A program made the translations under genes and the position numbers. The notes under the pieces were generated by a model. That model made no database searches. It was given only the letters and a program-made list of their open reading frames with translations, and was not told where the DNA came from. Shown here in pieces: positions 16,126-24,277 of a stretch of DNA of 64,000 nucleotides. The stretch covers positions 22,442-86,441 of the forward strand of contig JACPOR010000001.1 of NCBI GenBank assembly GCA_016191425.1, written 5' to 3'. Each line of letters begins with the position of its first letter. Within the stretch, counting starts at the first letter, position 1. The DNA comes from Chloroflexota bacterium (GTDB taxonomy: Bacteria; Chloroflexota; Limnocylindria; Limnocylindrales; CSP1-4).

Positions 16126-16222
16126 CGGAGATCCTTCGGCCAGGAGGTACTTCGGCCAGGAGATCCTGCGCCGAAGATCCTGCGCCGGGGAATGCTTCGC
16201 CTGGAGATCCTGCGCCCGGAAA
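16126..16222. repeat. About six imperfect 15-16-bp units
   Basis: Variants of GGAGATCCTGCGCC (also GGAGATCCTTCGGCC and GGAGGTACTTCGGCC) follow each other after the regulator stop. On the minus strand they read as a five-residue periodic peptide, but no start or family supports a gene. The gap 16100-16542 holds this array, a terminator and a second repeat only. Confidence 0.65.
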
Positions 16223-16340
16223 TCCCCGGGCCGCGTTTCCCCCAACCGGATGACGAGGCGTCATGACAGGGCGACCGGAACTGGCACAGTGGTGATCCAC
16301 TCGGGCCTCACGCCCGCATCACGCGCCTCCTCGCAGCGAG

Positions 16341-16367
16341 AGAGCCCGTCTCTGGGGGACGGGCTCT
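16341..16367. terminator. Strong hairpin, probable bidirectional terminator
   Basis: A 10-bp perfect stem, AGAGCCCGTC (16341-16350) with GACGGGCTCT (16358-16367), has a 7-base loop and is followed by TCTC. It lies between the convergent regulator and CvpA-like genes, where termination from both sides is expected. Confidence 0.75.
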
Positions 16368-16450
16368 TCTCGCACTCCCTTCATGGCACGAGGACGTAAG
16401 CCGCCTTGGCGCATCTGCAATGCGGTCGGGGGGATCTCCAAGGTCGGGAG

Positions 16451-16527
16451 GCCGATGGCCGACCGCCGATGGCCGACCGCCGATGGCCGACCGCCGATGG
16501 CCGATGGCCGATGGCCGATGGCCGACC
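16451..16527. repeat. 7-bp microsatellite-like array (GATGGCC/GACCGCC)
   Basis: Heptamers GATGGCC and GACCGCC alternate, then GATGGCC is repeated alone, for about 11 units, ending 15 bases before the CvpA-like stop. It is the shortest-period and most regular array in the window. No coding role is evident. Confidence 0.8.
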
Positions 16528-16542
16528 CCTACGGCCAAGGAC

Positions 16543-17136
16543 CTACGGGAGGACGGGCAGGCTCTCGCCCGGAAGTCCGGGGATCGTCTTTGGCACGATC
16601 GATGTGATATCGGTCGGGAGCAGCGGCCCGAGGATCGCGAGGACGAAGGGTACGGTGACCTGCTCGAGGAGCTGTCCGATTGCCGAGGCGTCCACCCCCG
16701 CCGCGATGTCCGTCAGGATGCCGAAGCCGGCAAGGTCCGCCAGTGAACCGACAGCAGCTGAGTACGTATGCAGGATGACGATGGCAGCCGAGGCGATCAT
16801 GGCCGCCTCGAACATGCCGAGGGCAGCACCGAGGGCCTTGTCCAGCGCTCGGCTGACGCCCTGGACGGCGACCCGAGAGAGGACCGCGCTGGACAGGAGA
16901 TTCAAGCCCACGACGAGGACCGCGAAGGCGACGCTGTAGCCGACCATGGCGGCGTACGCCGTCGGAATATCGGGGAAGAACCCGACGACGAGGGCGCCGA
17001 TCGGCTCCCGAAGATACGCGCCCAGGACGAACGCGACGGCCAGGGACACCAGACCGGCCAGGCGCCGCACGAATCCACTCTGCCAGCCAGCGGCGATGAA
17101 GAGGGCAAAGATCCCGAGGAATACGAGGTCGGCCAC
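16543..17136 (-). CDS. CvpA-family membrane protein
   Basis: A 197-residue protein with four to five membrane helices, including the family N-terminus MADLVFLGIFALFIAAGWQSG and the FVRRLAGLVSL segment that follows in CvpA proteins. CvpA was first linked to colicin V export and purine genes, but its activity is unclear. The C-terminus (PKTIPGLPGESLPVLP) is Pro-rich. It is transcribed alone; the 280 bases upstream (17137-17416) contain nothing I can identify. Confidence 0.82.
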   Translation of the reverse strand: MADLVFLGIFALFIAAGWQSGFVRRLAGLVSLAVAFVLGAYLREPIGALVVGFFPDIPTAYAAMVGYSVAFAVLVVGLNLLSSAVLSRVAVQGVSRALDKALGAALGMFEAAMIASAAIVILHTYSAAVGSLADLAGFGILTDIAAGVDASAIGQLLEQVTVPFVLAILGPLLPTDITSIVPKTIPGLPGESLPVLP

Positions 17137-17416
17137 GATGTCTCCAGCCTTTCAGGGGAGGGCCTGCGGCTTCACGGGCCGCGACAATGGTCACGCCCAG
17201 CGTATCGCGGCCGGGGCCGATCAGTTCTCGGTCACGGCCTTGTCGCCTGCGTGACCCAGGCCGACATGGCGGATCGCCTCGGCTTCTCGACCAACGGGTA
17301 CACATGGGTCACCGGCCCATCGCGCTGGCGTTTGGGGTTCCCTCACGGCACACGAATCGCGCGATGCTCAGCGACGTGCCGGGCCGAGGCGCCCGGATGA
17401 CGTCGTTTGCTGCTCC

Positions 17417-17824
17417 TTAAGGGAGGATCCGAAAGCGTCCGCCATTCAGCGGTCGCAGGACGTCGAAGTGCCGGTGATCGAGGGTCGCGATGGTTCGCGT
17501 CCGGTAACGCTCGGCCAGGATCACGTTCGAAGCGTCCGCGACGCCGATGTTCTGGTCGGCATACCGCTCGATCACGGCGTGAGCCTGAACGAGCCCATCG
17601 ACATCGATCGCGGGCAGGTCCCAGGCACCGCCGGTCAGCTCCCGCAGAACGGCCAACTCGGCCAAGACGCCGAGTCGAGACGCCACGAGATAGTCGAGCT
17701 CGGCGACCACGTAGGGCGAGACCACGAGGGGCTCCGTCGCCCCGCCGAGAACCGCGGAGACCGTCCCGTGATCAGGCTCATCGGTGTCGAAGAACGCGAG
17801 GAGTGCGCTCGTGTCGACGATCAC
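17417..17824 (-). CDS. VapC-family PIN-domain toxin
   Basis: A 135-residue PIN nuclease: MIVDTSALLAFFD with the first Asp, VVAELDYLV with Glu/Asp, GVADASNVILAERY and ATLDHRHF with the remaining acidic residues. It belongs to a different VapC subgroup from the toxin at 1730. Its ATG overlaps the stop of the antitoxin gene upstream (ATGA), the usual antitoxin-first order. Expected to cleave RNA when released from the antitoxin. Confidence 0.88.
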   Translation of the reverse strand: MIVDTSALLAFFDTDEPDHGTVSAVLGGATEPLVVSPYVVAELDYLVASRLGVLAELAVLRELTGGAWDLPAIDVDGLVQAHAVIERYADQNIGVADASNVILAERYRTRTIATLDHRHFDVLRPLNGGRFRILP

Positions 17825-18036
17825 CGCTCGCCGAACCCGGGGAGATGTTCGTCCGCCTCCCGCGCGATTGGAGAGCGGCTCGCGAAGAGGCCACCGCGGG
17901 GGCGCGGTCGATCATCACCGACGGCTTCGCGGATCGAGTCGCGAATGACCTCGGCCTCGGACACGCCTCGCTGCCGGGCAACGCGCTTGATCGCCGCCTT
18001 GAGTTCCGTCGGCAGGTAGATGGTCGTCTTGTCCAT
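17821..18036 (-). CDS. Ribbon-helix-helix antitoxin
   Basis: A 71-residue CopG/RHH-type protein starting MDKTTIYLPTELKAAIKRVA; the ribbon TTIYLP and helix pair (ELKAAIKRVARQRGVSEAE, VIRDSIREAV) fit the family. The rest is an Arg-rich linker and a short toxin-binding tail. ATG 18036 is chosen because the upstream frame is not RHH-like. It should repress its own promoter; a 12-bp palindrome TGCAGGCCTGCA lies 84 bases upstream (18120-18131) but is far for an operator. Confidence 0.85.
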   Translation of the reverse strand: MDKTTIYLPTELKAAIKRVARQRGVSEAEVIRDSIREAVGDDRPRPRGGLFASRSPIAREADEHLPGFGER

Positions 18037-18239
18037 GGTTTGTATGGTACCACCGCTGGCGCTGGGTGAACGTGGGGAGCGACTGCGTCCGCCAAGCCCG
18101 AGACGGTCCTTGAGTACCATGCAGGCCTGCAGTTATCAGCTGTTCAGCGCTGTGCCCGGTGATTCGGGCCGATCACGGTGGTCCTAGCCAAGCTCGCGAA
18201 GAGCTACTCTCGGAAGACATCGGCTATATTGTCGCTCCG

Positions 18240-18314
18240 GCCGACATAGCTCAGCGGTAGAGCAGCTGTTTCGTAAACAGCAGGTCCTCGGTTCAAATCC
18301 GAGTGTCGGCTCCA
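18240..18314 (+). tRNA. tRNA-Thr (anticodon CGT), CCA encoded
   Basis: Cloverleaf seen by eye: acceptor GCCGACA (18240-18246) pairs with TGTCGGC (18304-18310). The D arm is GCTCAGCGGTAGAGC, the anticodon stem GCTGT/ACAGC encloses loop TTCGTAA with anticodon CGT (reads ACG, Thr), and the T arm CTCGG-TTCAAAT-CCGAG is intact. Discriminator T is followed by encoded CCA (18312-18314). Confidence 0.95.
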
Positions 18315-18455
18315 CTTCTCGTTTCGTGTTCACGAAGGTCTCTGTGGCGTTAGCACGGTCCTCGATTCCGGCGGCGGCTGGGCGAAGACGTGCCAACTGG
18401 ACGGGTTTCCGACCTCAACGCGGCCGATCCTGCACGACCCCGCGTGGCATCAATC

Positions 18456-19214
18456 TCATGAGCCAGCCAACAGGCGCACGACGAGCACGACGGCAGCGCC
18501 AAGCGCCGACACGCCGACGAGGAGTGGACCGTCGGCCGGCCGGTGGTGCTGGGATTCGGGCAGGAGATGGGTCGCCCCGATGGCGATGAAGACCCCGGCG
18601 AACCACGCCAGCAAAAGGCCGAGGACGACGGGTGACACCGACAGTACGGTGCTCAGGCCCACCCCGAGAAGCGGGGCGAGGGCGTCGAGGACGAGCAACG
18701 CGATCGCGAGCTTCGCGCCGCTCGCGGCATCGAGCGCCAGGGCAACCACGTTCATCCCGTCAGCGAAGTCGTGAGCGAGAACGGCGACCAGGACGATGAC
18801 GCCGATGTCCGCACTGGCCTGGAATCCGAGGCCGATGGCGAGGCCGTCGAGTGTGCTGTGGAGGATCAGGCTGATGGGTGGCAGGACAGCCAGCTTGGTT
18901 CGGGGAGGCGCCACCGTTGCGCTTGCGACGCGCTCCCGATCGTGGGCTGGCTCCTGGTGCTCGAAGCTCGTCTGGTGGACGAACGATTCGATGAGGGTGA
19001 AGAGCAGATAGCCCGCCATCGCCGCAACGCCCACCTCGAGGACACGGTCGGGGCCGACCAGGGCCTGGGCTTCGGGCAGGATCGTGGCGATGGCCGTCGC
19101 CACGAGCACACCCGATGCAAACGCCATGAACGGGTGGAGCCGATGTCGCAGGCGCAGGGCGGCAATTCCGCCGACAAGCGTCGAGAAGAAGGGCAGGATG
19201 GCGGCGATCGGCAT
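18456..19214 (-). CDS. ZIP-family divalent metal transporter
   Basis: A 252-residue transporter with eight helices. The two metal-binding helices are visible: HSTLDGLAIGLGF (helix 4) and AHDFADGMNVVAL (helix 5), where the usual HEIPEG of zinc-type ZIPs reads HDFADG. A His-bearing variable loop (FVHQTSFEHQEPAH) lies between helices 3 and 4, normal for ZIPs. Expected to import zinc, iron or manganese; the Glu-to-Asp change may alter preference. Transcribed away from ettA across a 269-base gap that should hold both promoters, though I found no clear boxes. Confidence 0.87.
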   Translation of the reverse strand: MPIAAILPFFSTLVGGIAALRLRHRLHPFMAFASGVLVATAIATILPEAQALVGPDRVLEVGVAAMAGYLLFTLIESFVHQTSFEHQEPAHDRERVASATVAPPRTKLAVLPPISLILHSTLDGLAIGLGFQASADIGVIVLVAVLAHDFADGMNVVALALDAASGAKLAIALLVLDALAPLLGVGLSTVLSVSPVVLGLLLAWFAGVFIAIGATHLLPESQHHRPADGPLLVGVSALGAAVVLVVRLLAGS

Positions 19215-19483
19215 CGCGCTATCCTGCGTCGATCAGGCGGGCGGTTCCAGACACGCGGAGCATGGGCAAGGGTCTTCCGTCGATCTCGAGTCATGGTCGA
19301 TCCGGTGGGCCGCTCGAAAGGTATCACCCCGAGGCCGTAGCAGGCTGGACCCTGGTCGCGTCGTGATGCTGGCCACCACGCGATGCTCCTCCGGACCGTC
19401 AGGTCAAGCACTCATGCACCCTGTCCGGGGGGAGAACCAGACCAGGCCCAGGTGGTGCGTCTGGGGCCGCTACTCTTTGGCGC

Positions 19484-21160
19484 ATGGCCCACGAATTCAT
19501 CTACTCGACCTACAAGCTCGCCCGGCACTACCCGCCCGACAGGACGGTCCTGGAGAACATCTCGATCTCGTTCTTCCCGGGCGCCAAGATCGGCGTCATC
19601 GGCGGCAACGGCGCGGGAAAATCGAGCCTCCTTCGGATCATGGCCGGCCTCGACGACGACTTCGTCGGTGAAGCCCGGCTCACGCCCGGGTTCAGCGTCG
19701 GTTACCTGAGCCAGGAACCCGAGCTCGACCGGACGAAGGACGTCAAGGGCAACGTCATGGACGGTGTCGCCGAGGTCCGGGCGCTGATCGACCGGTACAA
19801 CGTAGTCATGGCCCGCTGGGCCGAACCGGACGCCGACTACGACGCGATCGGCACAGAGCAGGCGACCCTCGAGGACCGGATCAACGCCGCCGACGCCTGG
19901 AACCTGGAACGCAACGTGGACATCGCCATGGACGCCCTTCGCTGCCCGCCGGACGATGCCGACGTCGCGACGCTGTCCGGTGGAGAGAAACGGCGAGTTG
20001 CCCTCTGCCGGCTTCTGCTCCAGCATCCGGACCTCCTGCTCCTGGACGAGCCGACCAACCATCTCGACGCAGAATCGGTCTACTGGCTCGAACGCTTCCT
20101 GAAGGAGTACTCGGGGACTGTCGTTGCCGTCACCCACGATCGCTACTTCCTGGACAACGTGGCCCAGTGGATCCTGGAACTCGATCGCGGCCGAGGCATC
20201 CCCTTCGAGGGTAACTACTCGAGCTGGCTGGAACAGAAGCTCGCCCGGCTTGCCGGCGAGGAGCGGGCCAGCGACGCTCGCCAGCGAACACTGGCCCGTG
20301 AACTCGAGTGGGTGCGGCTCGCGCCGCGCGCCCGCCAGGCCAAGGGCAAGGCTCGCCTCGGGACCTACGAGAAGCTGCTCGCCGAGGCCCAGGCGGACAG
20401 GGGCCCCGGCCGCGACCTGGAGATTGCCATTCCCCCGGGTCCGCGGCTCGGCGAGAGCGTGATCGAGGTCAACGGCCTGAGCAAGGCCTACGGCGAGGCG
20501 GTCCTCATCGACGACCTGTCGTTCTCGCTCCCGCGGTCCGGCATCGTGGGGGTCATCGGCGCCAACGGTGCCGGCAAGACGACTCTCTTCCGGATGATCG
20601 TGGGCCAGGAGGCGCCGGACCGTGGCACCATCAGGCTCGGCGAGACGGTCCAGCTGAGCTATGTCGATCAGAGCCGTGACGACCTCCGTGCCGATGCGAC
20701 AGTGTTCGACGAGATCGCCGGCGGCGCGGAGTTCATCAGGGTCGGTTCGCGCGAGCTCCCGGCCCGCGCCTACGTCTCGAGTTTCAACTTTCGCGGTACG
20801 GACCAGCAGAAGCCGGTCGGCCGGCTCTCCGGCGGCGAGCGGAACCGCGTCCACCTGGCGAAGCTCCTGAAGTCGGGCGGCAATGTCCTGCTCCTGGACG
20901 AGCCGACCAACGACCTCGATGTCGACACGCTGCGGGCGCTCGAGGCTGGTCTCGAATCCTTCCCGGGCTGCGCGGTGGTGATCAGCCACGATCGCTGGTT
21001 CCTGGACCGGGTCGCCACCCATGTGCTTGCTTTCGAGGGCGACAGCCAGGTGCGCTGGTTCGAGGGCAACTTCACCGAGTACGAGGAGTTCCGGCATCGG
21101 GAGCTCGGCTCGGCTGCCGATCAACCGCACCGGATCAAGTACAGGCGCCTCGCCTCCTGA
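19484..21160 (+). CDS. ettA: Energy-dependent translational throttle protein EttA (ABC-F)
   Basis: A cytosolic ABC-F ATPase of 558 residues, the expected size. First cassette: Walker A GGNGAGKSS, signature LSGGEKRRVALC, Walker B LLLLDEPTNHLD. Second: GANGAGKTT, LSGGERNRVHLAK, VLLLDEPTNDLD. The linker between them carries the EttA arm and P-site-facing segment (LARELEWVRLAPRARQAKGK). EttA binds the ribosomal E site and gates translation according to ADP/ATP ratio. The N-terminus MAHEFIYSTYKLARHYPP is diagnostic for EttA among ABC-F proteins. Confidence 0.95.
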   Translation: MAHEFIYSTYKLARHYPPDRTVLENISISFFPGAKIGVIGGNGAGKSSLLRIMAGLDDDFVGEARLTPGFSVGYLSQEPELDRTKDVKGNVMDGVAEVRALIDRYNVVMARWAEPDADYDAIGTEQATLEDRINAADAWNLERNVDIAMDALRCPPDDADVATLSGGEKRRVALCRLLLQHPDLLLLDEPTNHLDAESVYWLERFLKEYSGTVVAVTHDRYFLDNVAQWILELDRGRGIPFEGNYSSWLEQKLARLAGEERASDARQRTLARELEWVRLAPRARQAKGKARLGTYEKLLAEAQADRGPGRDLEIAIPPGPRLGESVIEVNGLSKAYGEAVLIDDLSFSLPRSGIVGVIGANGAGKTTLFRMIVGQEAPDRGTIRLGETVQLSYVDQSRDDLRADATVFDEIAGGAEFIRVGSRELPARAYVSSFNFRGTDQQKPVGRLSGGERNRVHLAKLLKSGGNVLLLDEPTNDLDVDTLRALEAGLESFPGCAVVISHDRWFLDRVATHVLAFEGDSQVRWFEGNFTEYEEFRHRELGSAADQPHRIKYRRLAS

Positions 21161-21333
21161 CGGGGCGAAGCGCCTTGGGCCGGTCGGCGGCCCATGGTGC
21201 GGCCAGGAAGCGGTGCTTCAGCTGTCAGGCGCTCGACCATCGCGACGTCGAGTGCTTCGCGCGAGGGGAAGTGATTGCGAAGCGTGCTGGGCGCCACGTC
21301 CCCCCCCCGGCGGAGGGGACAATCGGGTGCAGC

Positions 21334-21861
21334 TCAGGGCGTCCTGAGCCGGTTCGGCCCGTCGCGAGGCGGGGCGAGGTTCGCGAGGCCATCGATCACG
21401 GTGACGTTGGGAAGGGTCCGCAGGATCGACGGCGGCGCGATCACTTTCCATGATCGACTGCCTCCGCCAAGCACGATCCGCGGTCGATCCATGACAGCAG
21501 CGTCCACGTAGAGTGGCAGGTCGGCCGGTAGCCCGAAGACCGTCACGCCGCCGATCTCGTGGCCCGTGATGGCCCTTGTGTCCTCCGCCGCCGCGAAGGA
21601 TGCCTTGCGCGTTCCGAGCTGCTCCTTGACCGCTCGATTCACGTCGAGACGATGGGTCGCCAGCACCACACAGGCGGCGAATACGGGCGGGTTGGATTTC
21701 CCGACCACGATGATCGTGTTCGCGCTGTCTTCCGGCAGGAATCCGTAGGCCTCGCAGAAGGCGGCCGTATCGGCGAGCGCGGGGTCGCAGGCGAACAGCA
21801 TGTACTCGCCGTGGCCAGCGAGCGCCGCTTCGAGGGTCGCCCGTTCGATGTCGAAGTCCAT
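21334..21861 (-). CDS. YbaK/ProX-family aminoacyl-tRNA deacylase-like protein
   Basis: A 175-residue protein whose middle resembles the YbaK/EbsC editing domain: TIIVVGKSNPPVFAACVVLATHRLD, KEQLGTRKASFA, and GHEIGGVTVFGLP. Family members hydrolyse mischarged tRNA. ATG 21861 is chosen as the family-like start; the frame runs on upstream through Pro/Arg-rich non-family sequence. The substrate amino acid cannot be assigned. The 170 bases downstream to ettA contain a C9 run (21300-21308) and nothing else notable. Confidence 0.8.
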   Translation of the reverse strand: MDFDIERATLEAALAGHGEYMLFACDPALADTAAFCEAYGFLPEDSANTIIVVGKSNPPVFAACVVLATHRLDVNRAVKEQLGTRKASFAAAEDTRAITGHEIGGVTVFGLPADLPLYVDAAVMDRPRIVLGGGSRSWKVIAPPSILRTLPNVTVIDGLANLAPPRDGPNRLRTP

Positions 21862-22171
21862 AGCCGGAACGGTACGGGAGAACGGCCCCGGCGTGGATCG
21901 GGCTGGAACGTCCGGACGGCCCGCGCCCTCACGCCACAGAGGCGTTGGCGCGGGTCGGTTGCCGTCGGGCCCTGGATGCACGTCCGTCTGGACCATCTTC
22001 GGACCCAACCGGTACCAATCTCTGTCGTCGCGGAGGGGTTCTGCGCCTATCATCGTGAAACCTTCACGGGACGGAACGCCTCTAGTACCTGGAAGGAGTT
22101 GCCGGCACATCGGCGATTCGGCGGTGATTCGCGGCTCCTCGAGCGAAGCAGCATCTGAAAGTAGGCATCGA
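21862..22171. other. 310-base divergent intergenic region
   Basis: It separates the YbaK-like gene (minus) from the secreted protein gene (plus) and must contain both promoters. I see no convincing -35/-10 pair, repeat, small gene or RNA. TCGTGAAACCTTCACGG (22050-22066) contains the inverted repeat CGTGAA/TTCACG, a possible regulator site. Confidence 0.3.
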
Positions 22172-23221
22172 ATGAGACGAACCGAATCACGCCTGGCGGC
22201 GACGCTCACTGGGGCGCTCCTGCTCGGCCTTCTGGCGTTCCCAGCTGCGGCTGCGGCCCAGACCAACGGACCCATTGCCCAGACCGGCGGCATGACGGCG
22301 GTCCTGCCGCTGTTCGGCAGCCCCGGCCTCACGGTTGCCGTCACCCTGGATGCGGTCGGCAGCATCTCGGGCGTGGCGCTCACGCCCACCGGTGTCGTGG
22401 CTCAGACGTCCAGCGACCCGAGCGTTGTCAAGTTCGCCAATACCGCCGGAACCACGACGGTCAAGGTCAGGGCCAAGGGCGACAAGCTCTCCATCAGCGC
22501 GAAGTCGACCAGACTCGCGGACTTCATCGGTACGGGGACCTGGTCGGCCAACGTTTTCGGAACCGGTACTGCGACCGTCAGCTACACGATCGGCACCGAC
22601 GGTTCGGGGAAGCCGACGCTGAGCATCGGGACACCTTCGGTCGTTGCCGGGGTCACGTCGGTTGTCATTGCGCCGACGACCAACTCGGGCGATGGAGATG
22701 AGGGCGCCTCCGCCAGCGGTGGGGTGATCTTCAGCTCGAATGGCTTTGTCAAGCGCCTCAGGATCAGCATTGAAGTCGACCGCGACGGCGGGGCGGCTCA
22801 CCTCCGGATCACGCTGAGCGGCAAGGATCGCCAGAAGCTCAGCGACGCCCTCGGTGCGCTGGTCGCGGTGGGCAATCGGACCTGGTCGGCTTACCTCTGC
22901 GACGGCGCGACGCGGGTCACGGTGACCTACAAGGTCAATGCCAACGGCACGGTTTCATTCGTCTCGGCGACCCCCGCGGTTCCCGTTGCCGTCGTCAAGA
23001 CCGGCGACAAGGGCTTCCGTGTTCGTTTCGACGGCACGAAGGTCGGGGTCGCCGTCAGCCTCCGTCAGGATGAGAACGGGACGACCTACTCGCTCAGTGT
23101 CAAGGGAAGTTCCGGCAACTGCGGCGGGAACCGCTCGGACTCGGGTGATTCGAGCAAGGGCGACTCGAACAGGGGCGATCGCTCGGGTGCCTCCAACGGC
23201 GGGTCCAGCGAGAGAGACTGA
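22172..23221 (+). CDS. Secreted hypothetical protein
   Basis: A 349-residue exported protein: signal peptide MRRTESRLAATLTGALLLGL with probable cleavage near residue 29 (AAAAAQ). Two similar beta-rich halves then follow, each holding a GTWSANVF/RTWSAYLC-like strand and a TVSYTIGTDG/TVTYKVNANG strand, suggesting an internal duplication. The tail is Ser/Asp/Gly-rich (SDSGDSSKGDSN). No family is recognised. The stop codon lies inside the first unit of an 18-bp repeat array, so the extreme C-terminus (SSERD) is repeat-derived. Confidence 0.75.
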   Translation: MRRTESRLAATLTGALLLGLLAFPAAAAAQTNGPIAQTGGMTAVLPLFGSPGLTVAVTLDAVGSISGVALTPTGVVAQTSSDPSVVKFANTAGTTTVKVRAKGDKLSISAKSTRLADFIGTGTWSANVFGTGTATVSYTIGTDGSGKPTLSIGTPSVVAGVTSVVIAPTTNSGDGDEGASASGGVIFSSNGFVKRLRISIEVDRDGGAAHLRITLSGKDRQKLSDALGALVAVGNRTWSAYLCDGATRVTVTYKVNANGTVSFVSATPAVPVAVVKTGDKGFRVRFDGTKVGVAVSLRQDENGTTYSLSVKGSSGNCGGNRSDSGDSSKGDSNRGDRSGASNGGSSERD

Positions 23222-23297
23222 GCCCGCTCGGGAGACTGAGCCCGCTCGGGAGACTGAGCCCGCTCGGGAGACTGAGCCCGCTCGCGAGACTGAGCCC
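23214..23297. repeat. 18-bp tandem array, about 4.7 units
   Basis: GAGACTGAGCCCGCTCGG is repeated exactly at 23214, 23232 and 23250, with a one-base variant at 23268 and a partial unit at 23286. It spans the stop codon of the secreted protein gene and ends shortly before the next gene. On the minus strand it reads as (SVSRAG)n. Confidence 0.9.
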
Positions 23298-23329
23298 ATC
23301 CTCAGCACCACCACCTCCGGTCGACGATC

Positions 23330-24022
23330 GTGCAGGTGACCGCATTGCGCCGGCGCCGCCCAAAGGGCGGCGCCGTCTTCCTGAGCCTTGCCGTCATCGT
23401 CGCCGGGTGCGGCCCGTCCCTTCCGCCCGCGGCGTCGACCTCCCGCCCCGCAGATAGCGTCCCTTCACCGGAGTCGTCGAATGTCGGCGGGACACCGGAA
23501 GGGCGCCTGACGACGGCCCTCATGGCGCTCAAGGGCGGCTACACGTTCGAGACCGTCCTGGCTGTCGGAGGCATCGAGGCGGCCAGTGTTGCCGGCCGTT
23601 GGTACCAGGGTGCCAGCGAGCTTTCGATCACGTCGAGCGGCGCGACCGTGACCTATCGCATCATTCCACCGAGTGCCTGGCTCCAGGACGAGAGCGGTGC
23701 CTGGGTTGAGGCCGATGCCGCCTCTGCGACCGCTGACCCGCTCAGCCCGCTACTCGCCCCGTCAGGGATCGAAATCGCCGCCGGCCCCGGTGGTTCGGAC
23801 GGTACTGACGCCATCGTCGCGACGTACCCTGCGGCCGCTCTCGGCCTCCAGGGCACTGACCCCGTCACCGTGACGATCTCGATCGCGGCCGATGGCACGA
23901 TCTCGACCCGCTACGAGACGACCCTCGCCACGGGTGTCGGGGTGTCGGAGACCGTGCTGAAGCCTGCACCAGCGCAGGATCCGATCAGCGCACCCTCGCC
24001 GCTCCCCGCGCCCACGCCCTGA
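23330..24022 (+). CDS. Predicted lipoprotein
   Basis: A 230-residue lipoprotein: basic n-region (RRRRPKGG), hydrophobic core and lipobox IVAGC with Cys27. The mature part is Thr/Ser/Pro-rich, then a beta-rich domain with GRWYQGASELSIT and PPSAWLQDESGAWVEAD. This resembles LppX/LprAFG-like or DUF-type lipid-associated lipoproteins in general character, but I cannot assign a family. The end is Pro-rich. A GTG start at 23330 is assumed. A perfect hairpin covers codons 8-15. Confidence 0.7.
   Translation: MQVTALRRRRPKGGAVFLSLAVIVAGCGPSLPPAASTSRPADSVPSPESSNVGGTPEGRLTTALMALKGGYTFETVLAVGGIEAASVAGRWYQGASELSITSSGATVTYRIIPPSAWLQDESGAWVEADAASATADPLSPLLAPSGIEIAAGPGGSDGTDAIVATYPAAALGLQGTDPVTVTISIAADGTISTRYETTLATGVGVSETVLKPAPAQDPISAPSPLPAPTP
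23352..23374 (+). promoter_or_regulatory. Perfect GC hairpin in the first codons of the lipoprotein gene
   Basis: GGCGCCGCCC (23352-23361) pairs with GGGCGGCGCC (23365-23374) around an AAA loop, followed by GTCTTCC. It encodes part of the basic signal-peptide region, yet has the strength of a terminator stem. It may attenuate read-through or limit translation initiation. Confidence 0.4.
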
Positions 24023-24084
24023 CACGCCCCGGCCGATACGCGTCCATCGGAGACCGTCCCAGCCGACCCCGGCGCTCCGCAATG

Positions 24085-24214
24085 GTCCCGGTGGACATCC
24101 ACGGTCCGGTGATCCCCGCGGTCCCGGCGATTCTCCACAGTCCCGGTGATTCTCCACAGTCCCGGTGATCCCCAACGGTCCGGTGATCTGCCACCGTCCC
24201 GGCGGTCTCATGAT
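24085..24214. repeat. 19-bp imperfect tandem array
   Basis: GTCCCGGYGATTCTCCACA occurs at 24121-24139 and 24140-24158, followed by diverging copies at 24159, 24179 and 24197 and a weaker copy upstream. It fills the 255-base gap between the lipoprotein gene and the DUF5666-like gene. Confidence 0.75.
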
Positions 24215-24277
24215 CATCGAAGAATTCACGTCCATCGTGCTGTCATCAAGCGATCCCGACGGACCGCACCGACGCAC

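Noticed and set aside
18120-18131. 12-bp palindrome TGCAGGCCTGCA as antitoxin operator
   Set aside because: It is 84 bases upstream of the antitoxin ATG and single; position does not specifically support operator use.
18231-18330. tRNA-Thr as integration site of a mobile element
   Set aside because: No integrase, second attachment copy or foreign gene block is found on either side.
19412-21130. Long minus-strand frame opposite ettA
   Set aside because: ettA is certain by Walker and signature motifs; the antisense product has no recognisable features.
23214-23297. Tandem arrays considered as CRISPR
   Set aside because: Units are directly adjacent without unique spacers and no cas genes are present; the same holds for the arrays at 11508, 41545, 55978 and others.
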